From an uncultured Trichococcus sp. (GTDB lineage Bacteria; Bacillota; Bacilli; Lactobacillales; Aerococcaceae), in assembly GCF_963663645.1 (NCBI RefSeq), contig NZ_OY760503.1:2485501-2549500 (forward strand): a DNA stretch of 64,000 bases, read 5' to 3'. The stretch's first letter is position 1. Each line of letters starts with the position of its first letter. Below are positions 16,349 through 24,598 of this stretch, in pieces. The notes below the pieces were generated by a model. The model was not told the origin of the DNA and made no database searches. It was given only the letters and a program-made list of their open reading frames with translations. The position numbers and the translations under genes were made by a program.

Positions 16349-17482
16349 ATGGCAAGAGGCGGCGGTGGCGGATCTCGGGGAGGTGGCGGTTCTTTCGGAG
16401 GCAGCCGGGGTGGCGGAGGCCGCAGCAGCGGCGGTCGCGGAAATTCTTTCGGAGGCGGTTCCTTCGGCAGCAGCAAAGGCGGTCGCGGTGGCCGGGGCGG
16501 ATCATTTGGGGGTGGCGGGTTTAATATCCCGCGTTCCAGTTCAAGTGGTCCGATTTTCAGGAGTGGCCCCATTATCAGAGGCCCATCTTCCGGTGGTCCC
16601 AATTATTCTCGAGGAGGTCCCAGGGGCGCTCCGGGCTGCGGTTTAGGCTGTGGTACGATCGCATTGGTCGTGATTATTTTGGCTATTGTTTTTGGCTTGA
16701 TTTTCTCCTTCAATACAGGATCTTCGCTTTCCGGGTCGGGAGGAGACAATGAAATCACCCTTTCTACAGTGGAACGGGAGCCCCTTCCCGATGGTTCGGT
16801 CACGGAAACGGATTATTACACAGACACGATCGGTTGGATCGGAAACCGTTCTGAATTGACCTCGGGGATGAAGCGTTTCTACGAAAAAACAGGCGTCCAA
16901 CCCTATCTGTATTTGACGGCTGATATCAACGGGTCGACGAATCCTTCGATGGAGGAGTTGGAAAGCTTCGCGAACGAAAAGTATGACGAACTATTTGCTG
17001 ACGAAGCCCATCTGCTGTTGGTCTTCTTCGAATATCAACCCAGCTTGTACATGGATTATTATGTGGTCGGCACGCAGGCCGCCACTGTCATCGATACCGA
17101 GGCCGGCGATGTCTTGCTTGATTACATCGATTCCTACTATTACGACGACAGTAAAACGGATGAAGAATTCTTCAGCGATGCATTCCGTGATTCCGCTGAT
17201 CGCATCATGGAAGTGACGCGTTCCCCATGGATTGCTGTTCTGATGGTATTCGGCGTCATCATCCTGCTCGCCCTCCTGTTCTTATGGTGGCGGCATGCCA
17301 AAAAACAAAAGAACCTTGAAGCCCAGCAAACGGAAGATATACTGAAGACGCCATTGGATACGTTCGGCAATACCGAAGCGGATGAACTGACGAAAAAATA
17401 TGATGCCGATGTCCCGCAGCAAGTCGATACCAGCCCTACCCCGCAGGCAGAAGACGAAACCCAGGATGACACGAACCCATAA
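16349..17482 (+). CDS. Gly-rich membrane protein encoded with PspA
   Basis: 377 residues. Residues 3-90 are a low-complexity Gly/Ser/Arg tract, followed by a Cys-containing GCGLGCG segment and a membrane helix (about 104-124). An extracytoplasmic acidic domain of about 170 residues comes next, then a second helix (about 290-310, IAVLMVFGVIILLALLFLWW) and a charged cytoplasmic tail rich in Pro, Asp and Thr. The middle domain has a TPM-like feel (FYEKTGVQPYLYLTADING), which I infer from pattern only. ATG at 16349 follows AAGGAGGTG. The pspA gene starts 13 bases after the stop, so the two are an operon and this protein may anchor or sense for PspA. Confidence 0.65.
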   Translation: MARGGGGGSRGGGGSFGGSRGGGGRSSGGRGNSFGGGSFGSSKGGRGGRGGSFGGGGFNIPRSSSSGPIFRSGPIIRGPSSGGPNYSRGGPRGAPGCGLGCGTIALVVIILAIVFGLIFSFNTGSSLSGSGGDNEITLSTVEREPLPDGSVTETDYYTDTIGWIGNRSELTSGMKRFYEKTGVQPYLYLTADINGSTNPSMEELESFANEKYDELFADEAHLLLVFFEYQPSLYMDYYVVGTQAATVIDTEAGDVLLDYIDSYYYDDSKTDEEFFSDAFRDSADRIMEVTRSPWIAVLMVFGVIILLALLFLWWRHAKKQKNLEAQQTEDILKTPLDTFGNTEADELTKKYDADVPQQVDTSPTPQAEDETQDDTNP

Positions 17483-17495
17483 GGAGGAAACTGAA

Positions 17496-18173
17496 ATGGC
17501 AATATTAGAAAGATTCTCGGATATCATCAGTGCGAACATCAATGCTTTGATCGACAAAATGGAAAATCCGGCAAAAATGATCGACCAATACCTGCGCGAT
17601 ATGATGGAAGATTTGGCCGAGGTCAAAAGAAGCACGGCCGGCGTCATGGCGGAAGAGACCCGGACCAAGCGTTTAGTCGATGAAAATCAGGCGGAGGTCA
17701 TCAAATACACCGATTATGCCAAAAAAGCCTTGGAAGCCGGCAATGAGAACGATGCCCGCATCTTCCTGACCAAAAAGCAGGAATTGGAAAATGTCGGTGC
17801 AGGATTGGCTACTTCATACGCCTCGGCTCATGAAAATGCCGTCAAGATGCGCCAGATGCATGATAAACTGGCAACTGACATCGAAACGCTCAAATCCCGC
17901 CGCGAAATGATCAAATCCAAGATGGCGGTCGCCAAAACCCAGGAAACACTCAACAAAGCGACGGATTCCATCGCGAGCACGAAAGGTGCCATGAGCTCCT
18001 TCGAACGCATGGAAGAAAAAGCCGACAAAATGTTGGATGAAGCGAATGCGATGTCCGAGTTGAACATGACGCCGATCGACGAAGCGAAGGCGCTGGAAGA
18101 AAAATACGCAAGTCAAGGCTCGGCATCTGTCGAAGATGAGCTTGAGCAAATGAAAAAAGATATGGGATTATAA
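17496..18173 (+). CDS. pspA: PspA/IM30 family membrane-stress protein
   Basis: 225 residues, almost entirely helical coiled coil. The N-terminal amphipathic helix MAILERFSDIISANINALIDK binds membranes, and MENPAKMIDQYLRDMMEDL is the family signature. PspA/IM30/Vipp1 proteins form ESCRT-III-like polymers that protect a damaged membrane. ATG at 17496 follows AAGGAGG. It is the second gene of the operon with the Gly-rich membrane protein; no pspC or liaFSR genes are nearby. A strong terminator follows. Confidence 0.9.
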   Translation: MAILERFSDIISANINALIDKMENPAKMIDQYLRDMMEDLAEVKRSTAGVMAEETRTKRLVDENQAEVIKYTDYAKKALEAGNENDARIFLTKKQELENVGAGLATSYASAHENAVKMRQMHDKLATDIETLKSRREMIKSKMAVAKTQETLNKATDSIASTKGAMSSFERMEEKADKMLDEANAMSELNMTPIDEAKALEEKYASQGSASVEDELEQMKKDMGL

Positions 18174-18189
18174 ATCCCCATCAATTTAA

Positions 18190-18233
18190 AAAAAGTGCAC
18201 CCTGCCGGTTTTGGATGGCAAGGTGCACTTTTT
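18190..18233 (+). terminator. pspA terminator
   Basis: AAAAAGTGCACC (18190-18201) pairs with GGTGCACTTTTT (18222-18233). It also has a T-run on the other strand and may stop transcripts from the recombinase gene. Confidence 0.85.
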
Positions 18234-18242
18234 GATGATTTT

Positions 18243-18301
18243 GCTGAAACGCATTTTGAGGCGATTTCAATCGGGAATGTGTACCCACCATCACGAAACT
18301 C
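18243..18301. repeat. Left copy of direct repeat flanking the recombinase
   Basis: A 59-base segment, including GAAACGCATTTTGAG (18246-18260), realigns without gaps at 19054-19112 (offset 811), with about two thirds of positions equal by eye. Immediately after it, CTCAAAACGCGTT (18303-18315) is an inverted version of the ACGCxTTTTGAG core. Confidence 0.6.
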
Positions 18302-18330
18302 TCTCAAAACGCGTTATTTTTTTATTGGCG

Positions 18331-18882
18331 TTAAAATCCGAAATCGACGCGTTTGTATACGTTGTTGATGTTCTCCTGGGTGATGTCGATATAGCGGAGC
18401 GTGACCGCCTGCGAAGAGTGCTGAAAGATTGTTTGGAGCAGGGAAATGTCGACGCCCTGCTTGTAGGAATGGTAGCCGAAGCTTTTCCGCAGCGAGTGGG
18501 CGCTCAAGGTAATGCCGATCATGTCCCCGGCATGCGCGATGATGCGGTGTGCCTGCGTGCGCTTTATGTGGCTTTTCTTGTCGGCGTTGGAATAGAACAA
18601 ATAATCTGTCGCATCCAGCCCTTCCCTTTTAACATAATCCGAAATGGATTGCTTCAAGCGGTCATGGATAGCCAATTCTTTCTTCTTGCCCGTTTTCATC
18701 TCGACGATCTGGTACGACTCTTTCCCCAGCACTTGCCCCACCTTCACGTTCAGGATATCGCTGATGCGCAGGCCGGTACGGATGGCGTACTCCAGCAGCA
18801 GGCGATTTTTCGAGTAAGGCGGATATACGTCCATCAAGGTTTGGATTTGACTGATGTCTTTGATTGCATGAGTAGTATTCAA
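18331..18882 (-). CDS. Orphan tyrosine recombinase, FimB-sized
   Basis: 183 residues consisting essentially of the catalytic domain of tyrosine recombinases. The active-site residues are present: Arg in YAIRTGLRISDIL, Lys in MKTGKKKELAI, HSLRKSF (His and Arg), His in TIFQHSS, and the nucleophile Tyr in AVTLRYIDITQ. The N-terminal core-binding domain is missing or tiny, as in FimB/FimE-type invertases rather than phage integrases. No excisionase or phage genes adjoin it. Imperfect direct repeats lie on both sides. Its targets are unknown; it may act on those repeats or be a fossil of a lost element. Confidence 0.8.
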   Translation of the reverse strand: MNTTHAIKDISQIQTLMDVYPPYSKNRLLLEYAIRTGLRISDILNVKVGQVLGKESYQIVEMKTGKKKELAIHDRLKQSISDYVKREGLDATDYLFYSNADKKSHIKRTQAHRIIAHAGDMIGITLSAHSLRKSFGYHSYKQGVDISLLQTIFQHSSQAVTLRYIDITQENINNVYKRVDFGF

Positions 18883-19053
18883 TGAAATGTCCTCTTGTTT
18901 TCTCTATTTTATGCCCTCCGATATCCGGGGTTTTTCGGTTGATTTCGATAAAAAAAGCATACCATTTTGGCATTGATAAATCAACATTTCGCAGGGAACA
19001 CAATTATACATGTGTTCCCCCATTCGGTACCAAAATCCATATTTTGACCGACT
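18883..19053. other. Recombinase upstream region with hairpin
   Basis: This stretch holds a perfect 9-bp hairpin, GGGAACACA (18994-19002) with TGTGTTCCC (19011-19019), in the likely leader or promoter of the recombinase. There is no T-run, so it is more likely an operator or recombinase-binding site than a terminator. No gene is seen. Confidence 0.45.
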
Positions 19054-19112
19054 GCAGAAACGCCTTTTGAGATGATTTTGAACTTGAATGCGGCCGACTG
19101 TGCACGAAACTG
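19054..19112. repeat. Right copy of direct repeat flanking the recombinase
   Basis: GAAACGCCTTTTGAG at 19057-19071 and the rest of the 59-base segment match the left copy at the same spacing. The copy ends in CACGAAACTG, where the left copy has CACGAAACTC. Confidence 0.6.
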
Positions 19113-19248
19113 CACAACAGGCTCTTTTCGGGGAATGCTTTGACTTTACGTCGCAGAAGCTTCATAATTACTTAAAGAATTCATAATACATTTCGTAGGA
19201 TATCTTTGATACAATTTTAGCAAGCTACGAAAGAAAGAAGGTTTAAAT

Positions 19249-20217
19249 ATGAAACTGAAAAAAATGATGACAACAGGTCTGGCTTCATTGGCTTTGTTGG
19301 GAATTACCGCTCCGGCAGCGTTCGCCGATAAAGTCGCAATCGAACCGATCTTCACTTACGGCGAGAGTCTGAATGCCGCCCAACTGGAGGAAACCAGAGA
19401 AACGCTGGGAGTGGCCGAGGGGACGAATGAGCTGATTGTGGCAGTCAATGAACTGAACAGCTTGCTGCAGGATGATTACCCTTATAGCCAAGTCTATTCG
19501 AGCGCGTACATCACACCCGCCGACAGCGATGGTGCTGTTTCAGTGGAAATCCTGACTCCTGAAACCATCACCGCGATCACGGAGGCACAATATAAGAATG
19601 CAGCCATCACAGCGGGCGCAGTGGATGTGGACATCAAGGTAGCATCCGCCGTCCGGGTTGATGGATCCGGCGCATTGGCCGGTGTATACAAAACTTTTGC
19701 TGATTCGGGAAATACACTGGATGCAAAGGCTGTCGAAGTCGCCCAGGAAGAATTGGCTGTCACTTCTGCAGTGACCGAGGAAAACCAAGCCGACAGCGGC
19801 TATTCGGATGAATTGATGAACGCGGCTATCGTCGAAATGAAACAGGAAATCCAAGAAGCGAAGGATGCAAACAACGGCACCCTCAGCGCTGACGATATCC
19901 GCCAAATCGTCGAGGATGTGCTGAAAAATTACAACCTTGACACCATCCTGTCCGCGGACAACATCACGAACATCCAGAACCTGATGATCAATTTCGGCGA
20001 CATCAATCTGACTACCGAGCAAAAAGAACAGATCGCCGCTTTCGGCGAAGAACTGCAGGCAACGGGCGGAGAATTGTTCGAGCAGGCAAAAACAGCCTGG
20101 AGCAAAGTCGATCAGCAACAACTGAAGGAAGACGGCATGGGCATCTGGGAATCCATCGTCCAATTCTTTACGAACCTTTTCGGCGGGAATGACAGCACTA
20201 AGACTGAAGGCGAATAA
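19249..20217 (+). CDS. Secreted DUF1002 protein
   Basis: 322 residues with a Sec signal peptide (MKLKKMMTTGLASLALLGITAPAAFA, cleavage after AFA). The mature part fits the DUF1002 family seen in Firmicutes: an alpha/beta front half (residues about 40-180) and a helical, acidic C-terminal half. The family is uncharacterised. It is single-copy and monocistronic, with AGAAAGAAGG before the ATG and a terminator after. No enzymatic motif is visible. Confidence 0.75.
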   Translation: MKLKKMMTTGLASLALLGITAPAAFADKVAIEPIFTYGESLNAAQLEETRETLGVAEGTNELIVAVNELNSLLQDDYPYSQVYSSAYITPADSDGAVSVEILTPETITAITEAQYKNAAITAGAVDVDIKVASAVRVDGSGALAGVYKTFADSGNTLDAKAVEVAQEELAVTSAVTEENQADSGYSDELMNAAIVEMKQEIQEAKDANNGTLSADDIRQIVEDVLKNYNLDTILSADNITNIQNLMINFGDINLTTEQKEQIAAFGEELQATGGELFEQAKTAWSKVDQQQLKEDGMGIWESIVQFFTNLFGGNDSTKTEGE

Positions 20218-20243
20218 CCCAATCATTATTGGCTATAAAAAAG

Positions 20244-20284
20244 AAGCCTCCCTTTCTGCACTAGTGGAAAGGAAGGCTTTTCGC
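20244..20284 (+). terminator. DUF1002 gene terminator
   Basis: AAGCCT-C-CCTTTC pairs with GAAAGG-A-AGGCTT around a 10-base loop, followed by TTCGCTTTTT. Confidence 0.75.
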
Positions 20285-20403
20285 TTTTTCGGATTCATCC
20301 ATGAATAACCATGCTATTTCCGTTTCAAATTCACAAAAAAATAAAATTTGCATGTTATCCTCTGGGAAGAGTATCGATGCATGCATCGAAAGGAGGATAT
20401 AGT

Positions 20404-21120
20404 ATGCTTGACCTTCCCGTATTGATTGCCCTCTTTTTTGCAGTGGCCTATTTCACCTTTTCCAGCCGCGGCATGCTGGCATATACGTTCGGCATTTATC
20501 TGGATCTCCCCAACGTCATCATCCATGAATGCGGCCATGCTCTGACGGCGCGTTTATGGGGCGGAAACATCCAGTCGATAAAATTTAATGTGCTTCCTTC
20601 GATCGTAAAAAGCGGCGGCATCCTCGGTGTTGCCGAAATCGGCAACCGTATCGGGTTGGGGATGTTTTTCAGCCTGCTGGGCGGTTATGCATCGCAGTCG
20701 CTTTTCTTTGTGGTCATGTCCTATCTCTATGTACAGGGGCAGCTGCTGTGGATTATTCCTCTTTTCCTGGCCGTCTATTTGCTTACCAATTTACTGGCGC
20801 GGGAAAAGAGCTTTTGGCAGAACCTGATCATCCTGATTGTGATCGGCAGTTCGATTTTGATTTACCGTAACAACTACAGCTTCCTTTTGCTGATTTATCA
20901 ATCGTTGGATATCATCACTATCGGTTTCGTCTTTTGGTATATGCTTGGATTGGCGCATCAATTTTTCATCGTTTCGCTTTTGAAAAGTGACAGCCATTGG
21001 GACGGGACGGCTTTGGCGACAAAGACGCATATCCCTACCATCATCTGGAAAGGCCTCTTTCTCCTCGCCATGGGTGGAGCTTATTTCGCTCCCTACTGGC
21101 TGCAAGTATTGTTGATTTGA
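20404..21120 (+). CDS. M50-like membrane metalloprotease
   Basis: 238 residues with about six membrane spans. The zinc motif HECGHA (residues about 40-45, HExxH) lies at the end of a membrane segment, and NxxPS-type sequence (KFNVLPS) follows. This resembles site-2-protease-like M50 proteins, but no PDZ or CBS domain is present. Substrate is unknown. ATG at 20404 is preferred because AAAGGAGG lies 8 bases upstream; an upstream in-frame ATG has no such site. It is distinct from rseP at 57.6 kb. Confidence 0.72.
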   Translation: MLDLPVLIALFFAVAYFTFSSRGMLAYTFGIYLDLPNVIIHECGHALTARLWGGNIQSIKFNVLPSIVKSGGILGVAEIGNRIGLGMFFSLLGGYASQSLFFVVMSYLYVQGQLLWIIPLFLAVYLLTNLLAREKSFWQNLIILIVIGSSILIYRNNYSFLLLIYQSLDIITIGFVFWYMLGLAHQFFIVSLLKSDSHWDGTALATKTHIPTIIWKGLFLLAMGGAYFAPYWLQVLLI

Positions 21121-21129
21121 AATCGGACA

Positions 21130-21185
21130 ACCAAAAAAGCTGAACAATCGCCCTTAAGCAGGCAATCCTTCAGCTTTTTTGGTTG
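21130..21185. terminator. Bidirectional terminator
   Basis: AACCAAAAAAGCTGAA (21130-21145) pairs perfectly with TTCAGCTTTTTTGGTT (21170-21185) between two convergent genes. Confidence 0.88.
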
Positions 21186-21188
21186 GTT

Positions 21189-21569
21189 TTATTGTCGGTC
21201 CAGCTGTGCTTCGATTTTGGCGATGTCCGCCAGATCTTTTTCTCTGCCCAACTGCTTCTTCATCACGATGACTGACTCGAGGCTCGCGACCGGCACCCCT
21301 TCGATCATCGTGATGTCCCCTCCATGCCAATCTTCAAATATTTCCACATCATCGCTGTAGATCACTTTGCGGGCAAAAGCGCCTTGTTTGATCGGGAATC
21401 CCTGAGCCGCTAAAGCTCGGAAAGCCTCCTTGGTGCAACTGATGTCGATATCTTTGGTTTCCTCTTTTATGCCATGCATAACCAGCGCTGTCCCAGTGAT
21501 GACACAATAGTCTTTCGGCTTCAACGGAAGCGCCGATACGCTTTCTTTGATTGTTTCTTTTTGGAACAT
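21189..21569 (-). CDS. Nucleotidyltransferase-fold protein (hypothetical)
   Basis: 126 residues. YCVITGTALVMHGIKEETKDIDISC has the GxAxxxxG...DxD pattern of minimal nucleotidyltransferases; EIFEDWHGG and ASLESVIVMKKQLGREKDLADI resemble the DUF-type NTases found alone or as antitoxin-like proteins. No partner toxin or HEPN gene adjoins it. The ATG at 21569 has GAGGGGTG 8 bases upstream. Function unknown. Confidence 0.6.
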   Translation of the reverse strand: MFQKETIKESVSALPLKPKDYCVITGTALVMHGIKEETKDIDISCTKEAFRALAAQGFPIKQGAFARKVIYSDDVEIFEDWHGGDITMIEGVPVASLESVIVMKKQLGREKDLADIAKIEAQLDRQ

Positions 21570-21642
21570 GTACTTCACCCCTCGTTTGTTCATTCAGAAA
21601 ATATTATATCATGCAGTCAGATCAATTTCTTGGATCGGAGTC

Positions 21643-21685
21643 AAAAAAGGCGGACCAACGAACAGCTACACTGCTCGTTGGTCCG
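21643..21685 (-). terminator. lysA terminator
   Basis: CGGACCAACGA (21651-21661) pairs with TCGTTGGTCCG (21675-21685), and a T6 run follows on the minus strand. Confidence 0.85.
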
Positions 21686-21704
21686 TCGAAAAATTATTCT
21701 ATTT

Positions 21705-22970
21705 TTATTTTACGTCTTTGAACAAGCCCGTAAAGTCGAAGGTTGCGAAGTAATCCTTAGGCGTTTCCGCGCGACGGATCATTTCTGTGCCGCCGTCTTC
21801 CTTCAACAGGATTTCGGCCGAGCGCAATTTCCCGTTGTAGTTGTAACCCATCGAGAAGCCGTGCGCTCCGGTGTCATGGATCACGACCAAGTCACCGATG
21901 TCGATTTTAGGCAGCATCCGGTTGATGGCGAATTTGTCGTTGTTTTCGCACAATCCGCCGGTCACATCATACATGTGATCCGCTGGCTGATCTTCTTTGC
22001 CCATCACAGTGATGTGGTGATAAGCCCCGTACATCGCCGGACGCAACAAATTGACTGCGCTGGCATCCAGACCGATGTAATCTTTGTAGATGTGCTTTTC
22101 GTGGATGGCCGTTGCCACCAAACAACCGTATGGCCCAAGCATGTATCTGCCCAGCTCCGTATAGATCGCAACATCTCCAAGGCCGGCTGGTACCAAGATT
22201 TCTTCGAACGCCTTGCGGACACCTTCGCCGATTTTTGCTACATCCGCAGCTTTTTGCTCCGGAAGGTAAGGGATGCCGATTCCGCCTGAAAGGTTGATGA
22301 AAGTGATATCCGCGCCGGTTTCTTCCTTCAGTTCGACGGCCGTCTGGAACAGAATGCCTGCCAGGATCGGGTAATACTCATCCGCTACGTTATTGCTGGC
22401 CAAAAACGAATGCAGTCCGAAGTGTTTCACGCCTTTTGCCATCAGCTTTTTGAAGCCTTCCGTCAATTGCGGACGTGTGAATCCGTATTTCGCGTCTTCG
22501 GGTTTGTCCATTATTTCGTTGTTGATTGTGAACTCGCCACCAGGATTGAATCGGCAGCTGACCGTTTCCGGCAATCCTGCCGATTCTTCCAGGAAATCGA
22601 TATGGGTAATGTCATCCAAATTGATGGTCGCATTCAATTTGCGGGCAAGCTGAAAATCTTCTTTAGGCGTTACGTTTGATGAAAACATGATTTCATCGCC
22701 TTTGAAGCCGAGCGCATCCGACATCATCAACTCTGTATAAGTCGAACAGTCAACACCGCAGCCTTCCTCCTTGAGAATCTGCAGAATGGCCGGTGTCGGG
22801 GTTGCCTTAACGGCGAAGTATTCCTTGAAGCCTTTGTTCCAAGCGAAAGCCGCATTCAGTTTGCGCGCATTCTCACGGATACCTTTTTCATCATATAAAT
22901 GGAAGGGCGTCGGATACTGTTTTACGATTTCTTCCAACTGCTCTTTTTCAACAAATACTTTTTTTGTCAT
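21705..22970 (-). CDS. lysA: Diaminopimelate decarboxylase-like PLP enzyme
   Basis: 421-residue fold-III decarboxylase. The PLP lysine is in YFAVKATP (about residue 53); LSGGIGIPY and a C-terminal GGLCENNDKFA follow, the latter holding the active-site Cys that is CESxD in classical LysA. Classical HIGSQ reads HSFLASN and EPGR reads ELGR, a variant widespread in Firmicutes and annotated as DAP decarboxylase. Expected role: meso-DAP to lysine. It overlaps the upstream regulator by ATGA (22967-22970), so translation is coupled. Confidence 0.82.
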   Translation of the reverse strand: MTKKVFVEKEQLEEIVKQYPTPFHLYDEKGIRENARKLNAAFAWNKGFKEYFAVKATPTPAILQILKEEGCGVDCSTYTELMMSDALGFKGDEIMFSSNVTPKEDFQLARKLNATINLDDITHIDFLEESAGLPETVSCRFNPGGEFTINNEIMDKPEDAKYGFTRPQLTEGFKKLMAKGVKHFGLHSFLASNNVADEYYPILAGILFQTAVELKEETGADITFINLSGGIGIPYLPEQKAADVAKIGEGVRKAFEEILVPAGLGDVAIYTELGRYMLGPYGCLVATAIHEKHIYKDYIGLDASAVNLLRPAMYGAYHHITVMGKEDQPADHMYDVTGGLCENNDKFAINRMLPKIDIGDLVVIHDTGAHGFSMGYNYNGKLRSAEILLKEDGGTEMIRRAETPKDYFATFDFTGLFKDVK

Positions 22971-23671
22971 TTCGCTTCAAATCCTCTCATCATTTCGACT
23001 ACTTTGATTTCGTTCTGCAACGATTCTTTCAATAAATCAACTACATTTTTCTTTCCGGAGTACAGGCAAGTGGAAAACTCTCCCTCATCGATATCTCCAG
23101 TCAGAACGGTCGTGGAATCCACGATGATCCTTACTTGCTTCTTAGGTTTCTCCAGAAGATGGACTGTCATCCCATCATGCGGAAACGGCGTATCGGTTAT
23201 GACGACCATTTTTATGCCGCGCTGATGCGCTGCCTGCATTTCAGACAAAAGTGCCGGCAGGATATTCCCTGACACGGACAAGTAGACGCGGGACTTCGAT
23301 TCGGAAATCATGTTGCGCATTTTGTCCATTATGCGGTGTTCGCCTGTGATGGTTATGTAACCCTCGGCATCTTCCCTTCTTTGTGGGATATTCCTGATCA
23401 ATTCCTGCTTGGATTCCTGAAGGGATCGGATTTTGTTCCCGCAGAATTCTTCCACAGGTACTGGCGTATAGCGGGTCGTCTCCCCTTCGATAATGAAGGC
23501 CGCTCCTTTTTCAACCAACGAAGCCAATGAGGCATAGGCGTTCGAACGCGAAATGCCGGTTATTTTCGATACTTCATATCCGTTCAGGTCCCCGTCCGAA
23601 AGCAAGGTCAGGTAGATGGTCGCTTCATGCCTGGTCAGATTAAATCGCGTCAACAATTCTGTGTTATCCAC
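22967..23671 (-). CDS. TrmB-like transcriptional regulator
   Basis: 234 residues. The N-terminal winged helix-turn-helix (NLTRHEATIYLTLLSDGDLNG..., recognition helix near ISRSNAYASLASL) has the TrmB pattern. The C-terminal half (ITGEHRIMDKMRNMISESKSRVYLSVSG...) resembles the PLD-like effector domain of the family. It is the first gene of a two-gene operon with lysA, overlapping by 4 bases, so it may sense lysine or a related metabolite and regulate its own operon. The palindrome just downstream of its promoter is a likely target. Confidence 0.78.
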   Translation of the reverse strand: MDNTELLTRFNLTRHEATIYLTLLSDGDLNGYEVSKITGISRSNAYASLASLVEKGAAFIIEGETTRYTPVPVEEFCGNKIRSLQESKQELIRNIPQRREDAEGYITITGEHRIMDKMRNMISESKSRVYLSVSGNILPALLSEMQAAHQRGIKMVVITDTPFPHDGMTVHLLEKPKKQVRIIVDSTTVLTGDIDEGEFSTCLYSGKKNVVDLLKESLQNEIKVVEMMRGFEAK

Positions 23672-23713
23672 TGAATAAATCCTCTCATTTCGGTGCGTGT
23701 TCTGCTTTTTTGA

Positions 23714-23765
23714 CAGTAGTATTACTGCATAGGAACACTATATACTATTTCTGTTTTCTTGTCTA
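23714..23765 (-). promoter_or_regulatory. Promoter and operator of the regulator-lysA operon
   Basis: On the minus strand TAGACA (23760-23765), a 17-base spacer and TATAGT (23737-23742). The palindrome CAGTA-GTAT-TACTG (23714-23727) covers the expected +3 to +16, a typical repressor position. Confidence 0.62.
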
Positions 23766-23826
23766 TTTCTAATGATTTTTTCATGTAATGTTTTTTTGAA
23801 TTTAACTACTTGAAACATACTATTTT

Positions 23827-24444
23827 TTAAACATGGTGATGGCTATAGTGTTCCACCAGGTCCCCCAGCATATCGGTGGCGATGTCGTTCTGGCCCCCGC
23901 GCGGCACAATGATGTCGGCTTGAACTTTCGACGGCTCGATGAACGCATCATGCATCGGTTTGACGGTCTTCAGATAGCGGGCGATTGTACTTTCATAGGT
24001 GCTGTTCCGCTCCCTGATATCCCGATCGATTCTCCTGATCAGGCGGATATCCGGTTCAGCATCGACAAATATTTTGATGTCGATCATGGAAACCAATTTG
24101 GGTATGGCCAAAATCAGGATCCCTTCCAGGATAACGACCGGCTTCGATTCGATTGGAGTCGTCTTTTTCGACCGCGCTTGCACACCGAAATCATAGATTG
24201 GCGCCTCGATGTCTTGGCCTGAACGAAGTGTTTCCAAATCGGCTATCAACAGTTCGTTATCGAAGGCGTTGGGATGATCAAGATTCAGTTTTTCACGCTC
24301 GTCTGCACTCAGATGCGTTTGATCTTTGTAGTACCAATCCTGCGATACATAGACGACATTGCCCTTGCCCAGTCTTTTAGCGATTGTTTTTGCTACGGTT
24401 GTTTTGCCGGCTCCCGACCCTCCGGTAATCCCGATGATGATCAT
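23827..24444 (-). CDS. udk: Uridine kinase
   Basis: Phosphorylates uridine and cytidine in pyrimidine salvage. 205 residues with Walker A GITGGSGAGKTT (5-16), the DWYYKDQ motif, DHPNAFDNELL, ILEGILIL and RRIDRDIRERNST, all usual for Udk. The start ATG is preceded by AGGAGACGATAAAG. Monocistronic, about 155 bases upstream of the regulator's promoter region. Sits apart from the pyr genes at 7.6 kb. Confidence 0.9.
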   Translation of the reverse strand: MIIIGITGGSGAGKTTVAKTIAKRLGKGNVVYVSQDWYYKDQTHLSADEREKLNLDHPNAFDNELLIADLETLRSGQDIEAPIYDFGVQARSKKTTPIESKPVVILEGILILAIPKLVSMIDIKIFVDAEPDIRLIRRIDRDIRERNSTYESTIARYLKTVKPMHDAFIEPSKVQADIIVPRGGQNDIATDMLGDLVEHYSHHHV

Positions 24445-24541
24445 CTTTATCGTCTCCTATCATAAAGGATTGTTTTGCTACTTCTACATCCATTATAAGC
24501 TTTCGCGGGGCTATAGGCGAACCAGAGTTGACATAAGTTGA

Positions 24542-24589
24542 CAAAAAAAGGAAACAAGAATCTGCATCTGAGCAGACCCCCGTTTCCTT
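24542..24589 (-). terminator. Terminator of the AEC transporter gene
   Basis: AAGGAAAC (24548-24555) pairs with GTTTCCTT (24582-24589) enclosing an inner TCTGC/GCAGA stem, with a T7 run on the minus strand. Confidence 0.8.
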
Positions 24590-24598
24590 AATTAGGTT

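Noticed and set aside
16255-16602. Proline-rich minus-strand frame
   Set aside because: It is the complement of the Gly-rich tract of the PspA-partner gene, so its composition is a by-product.
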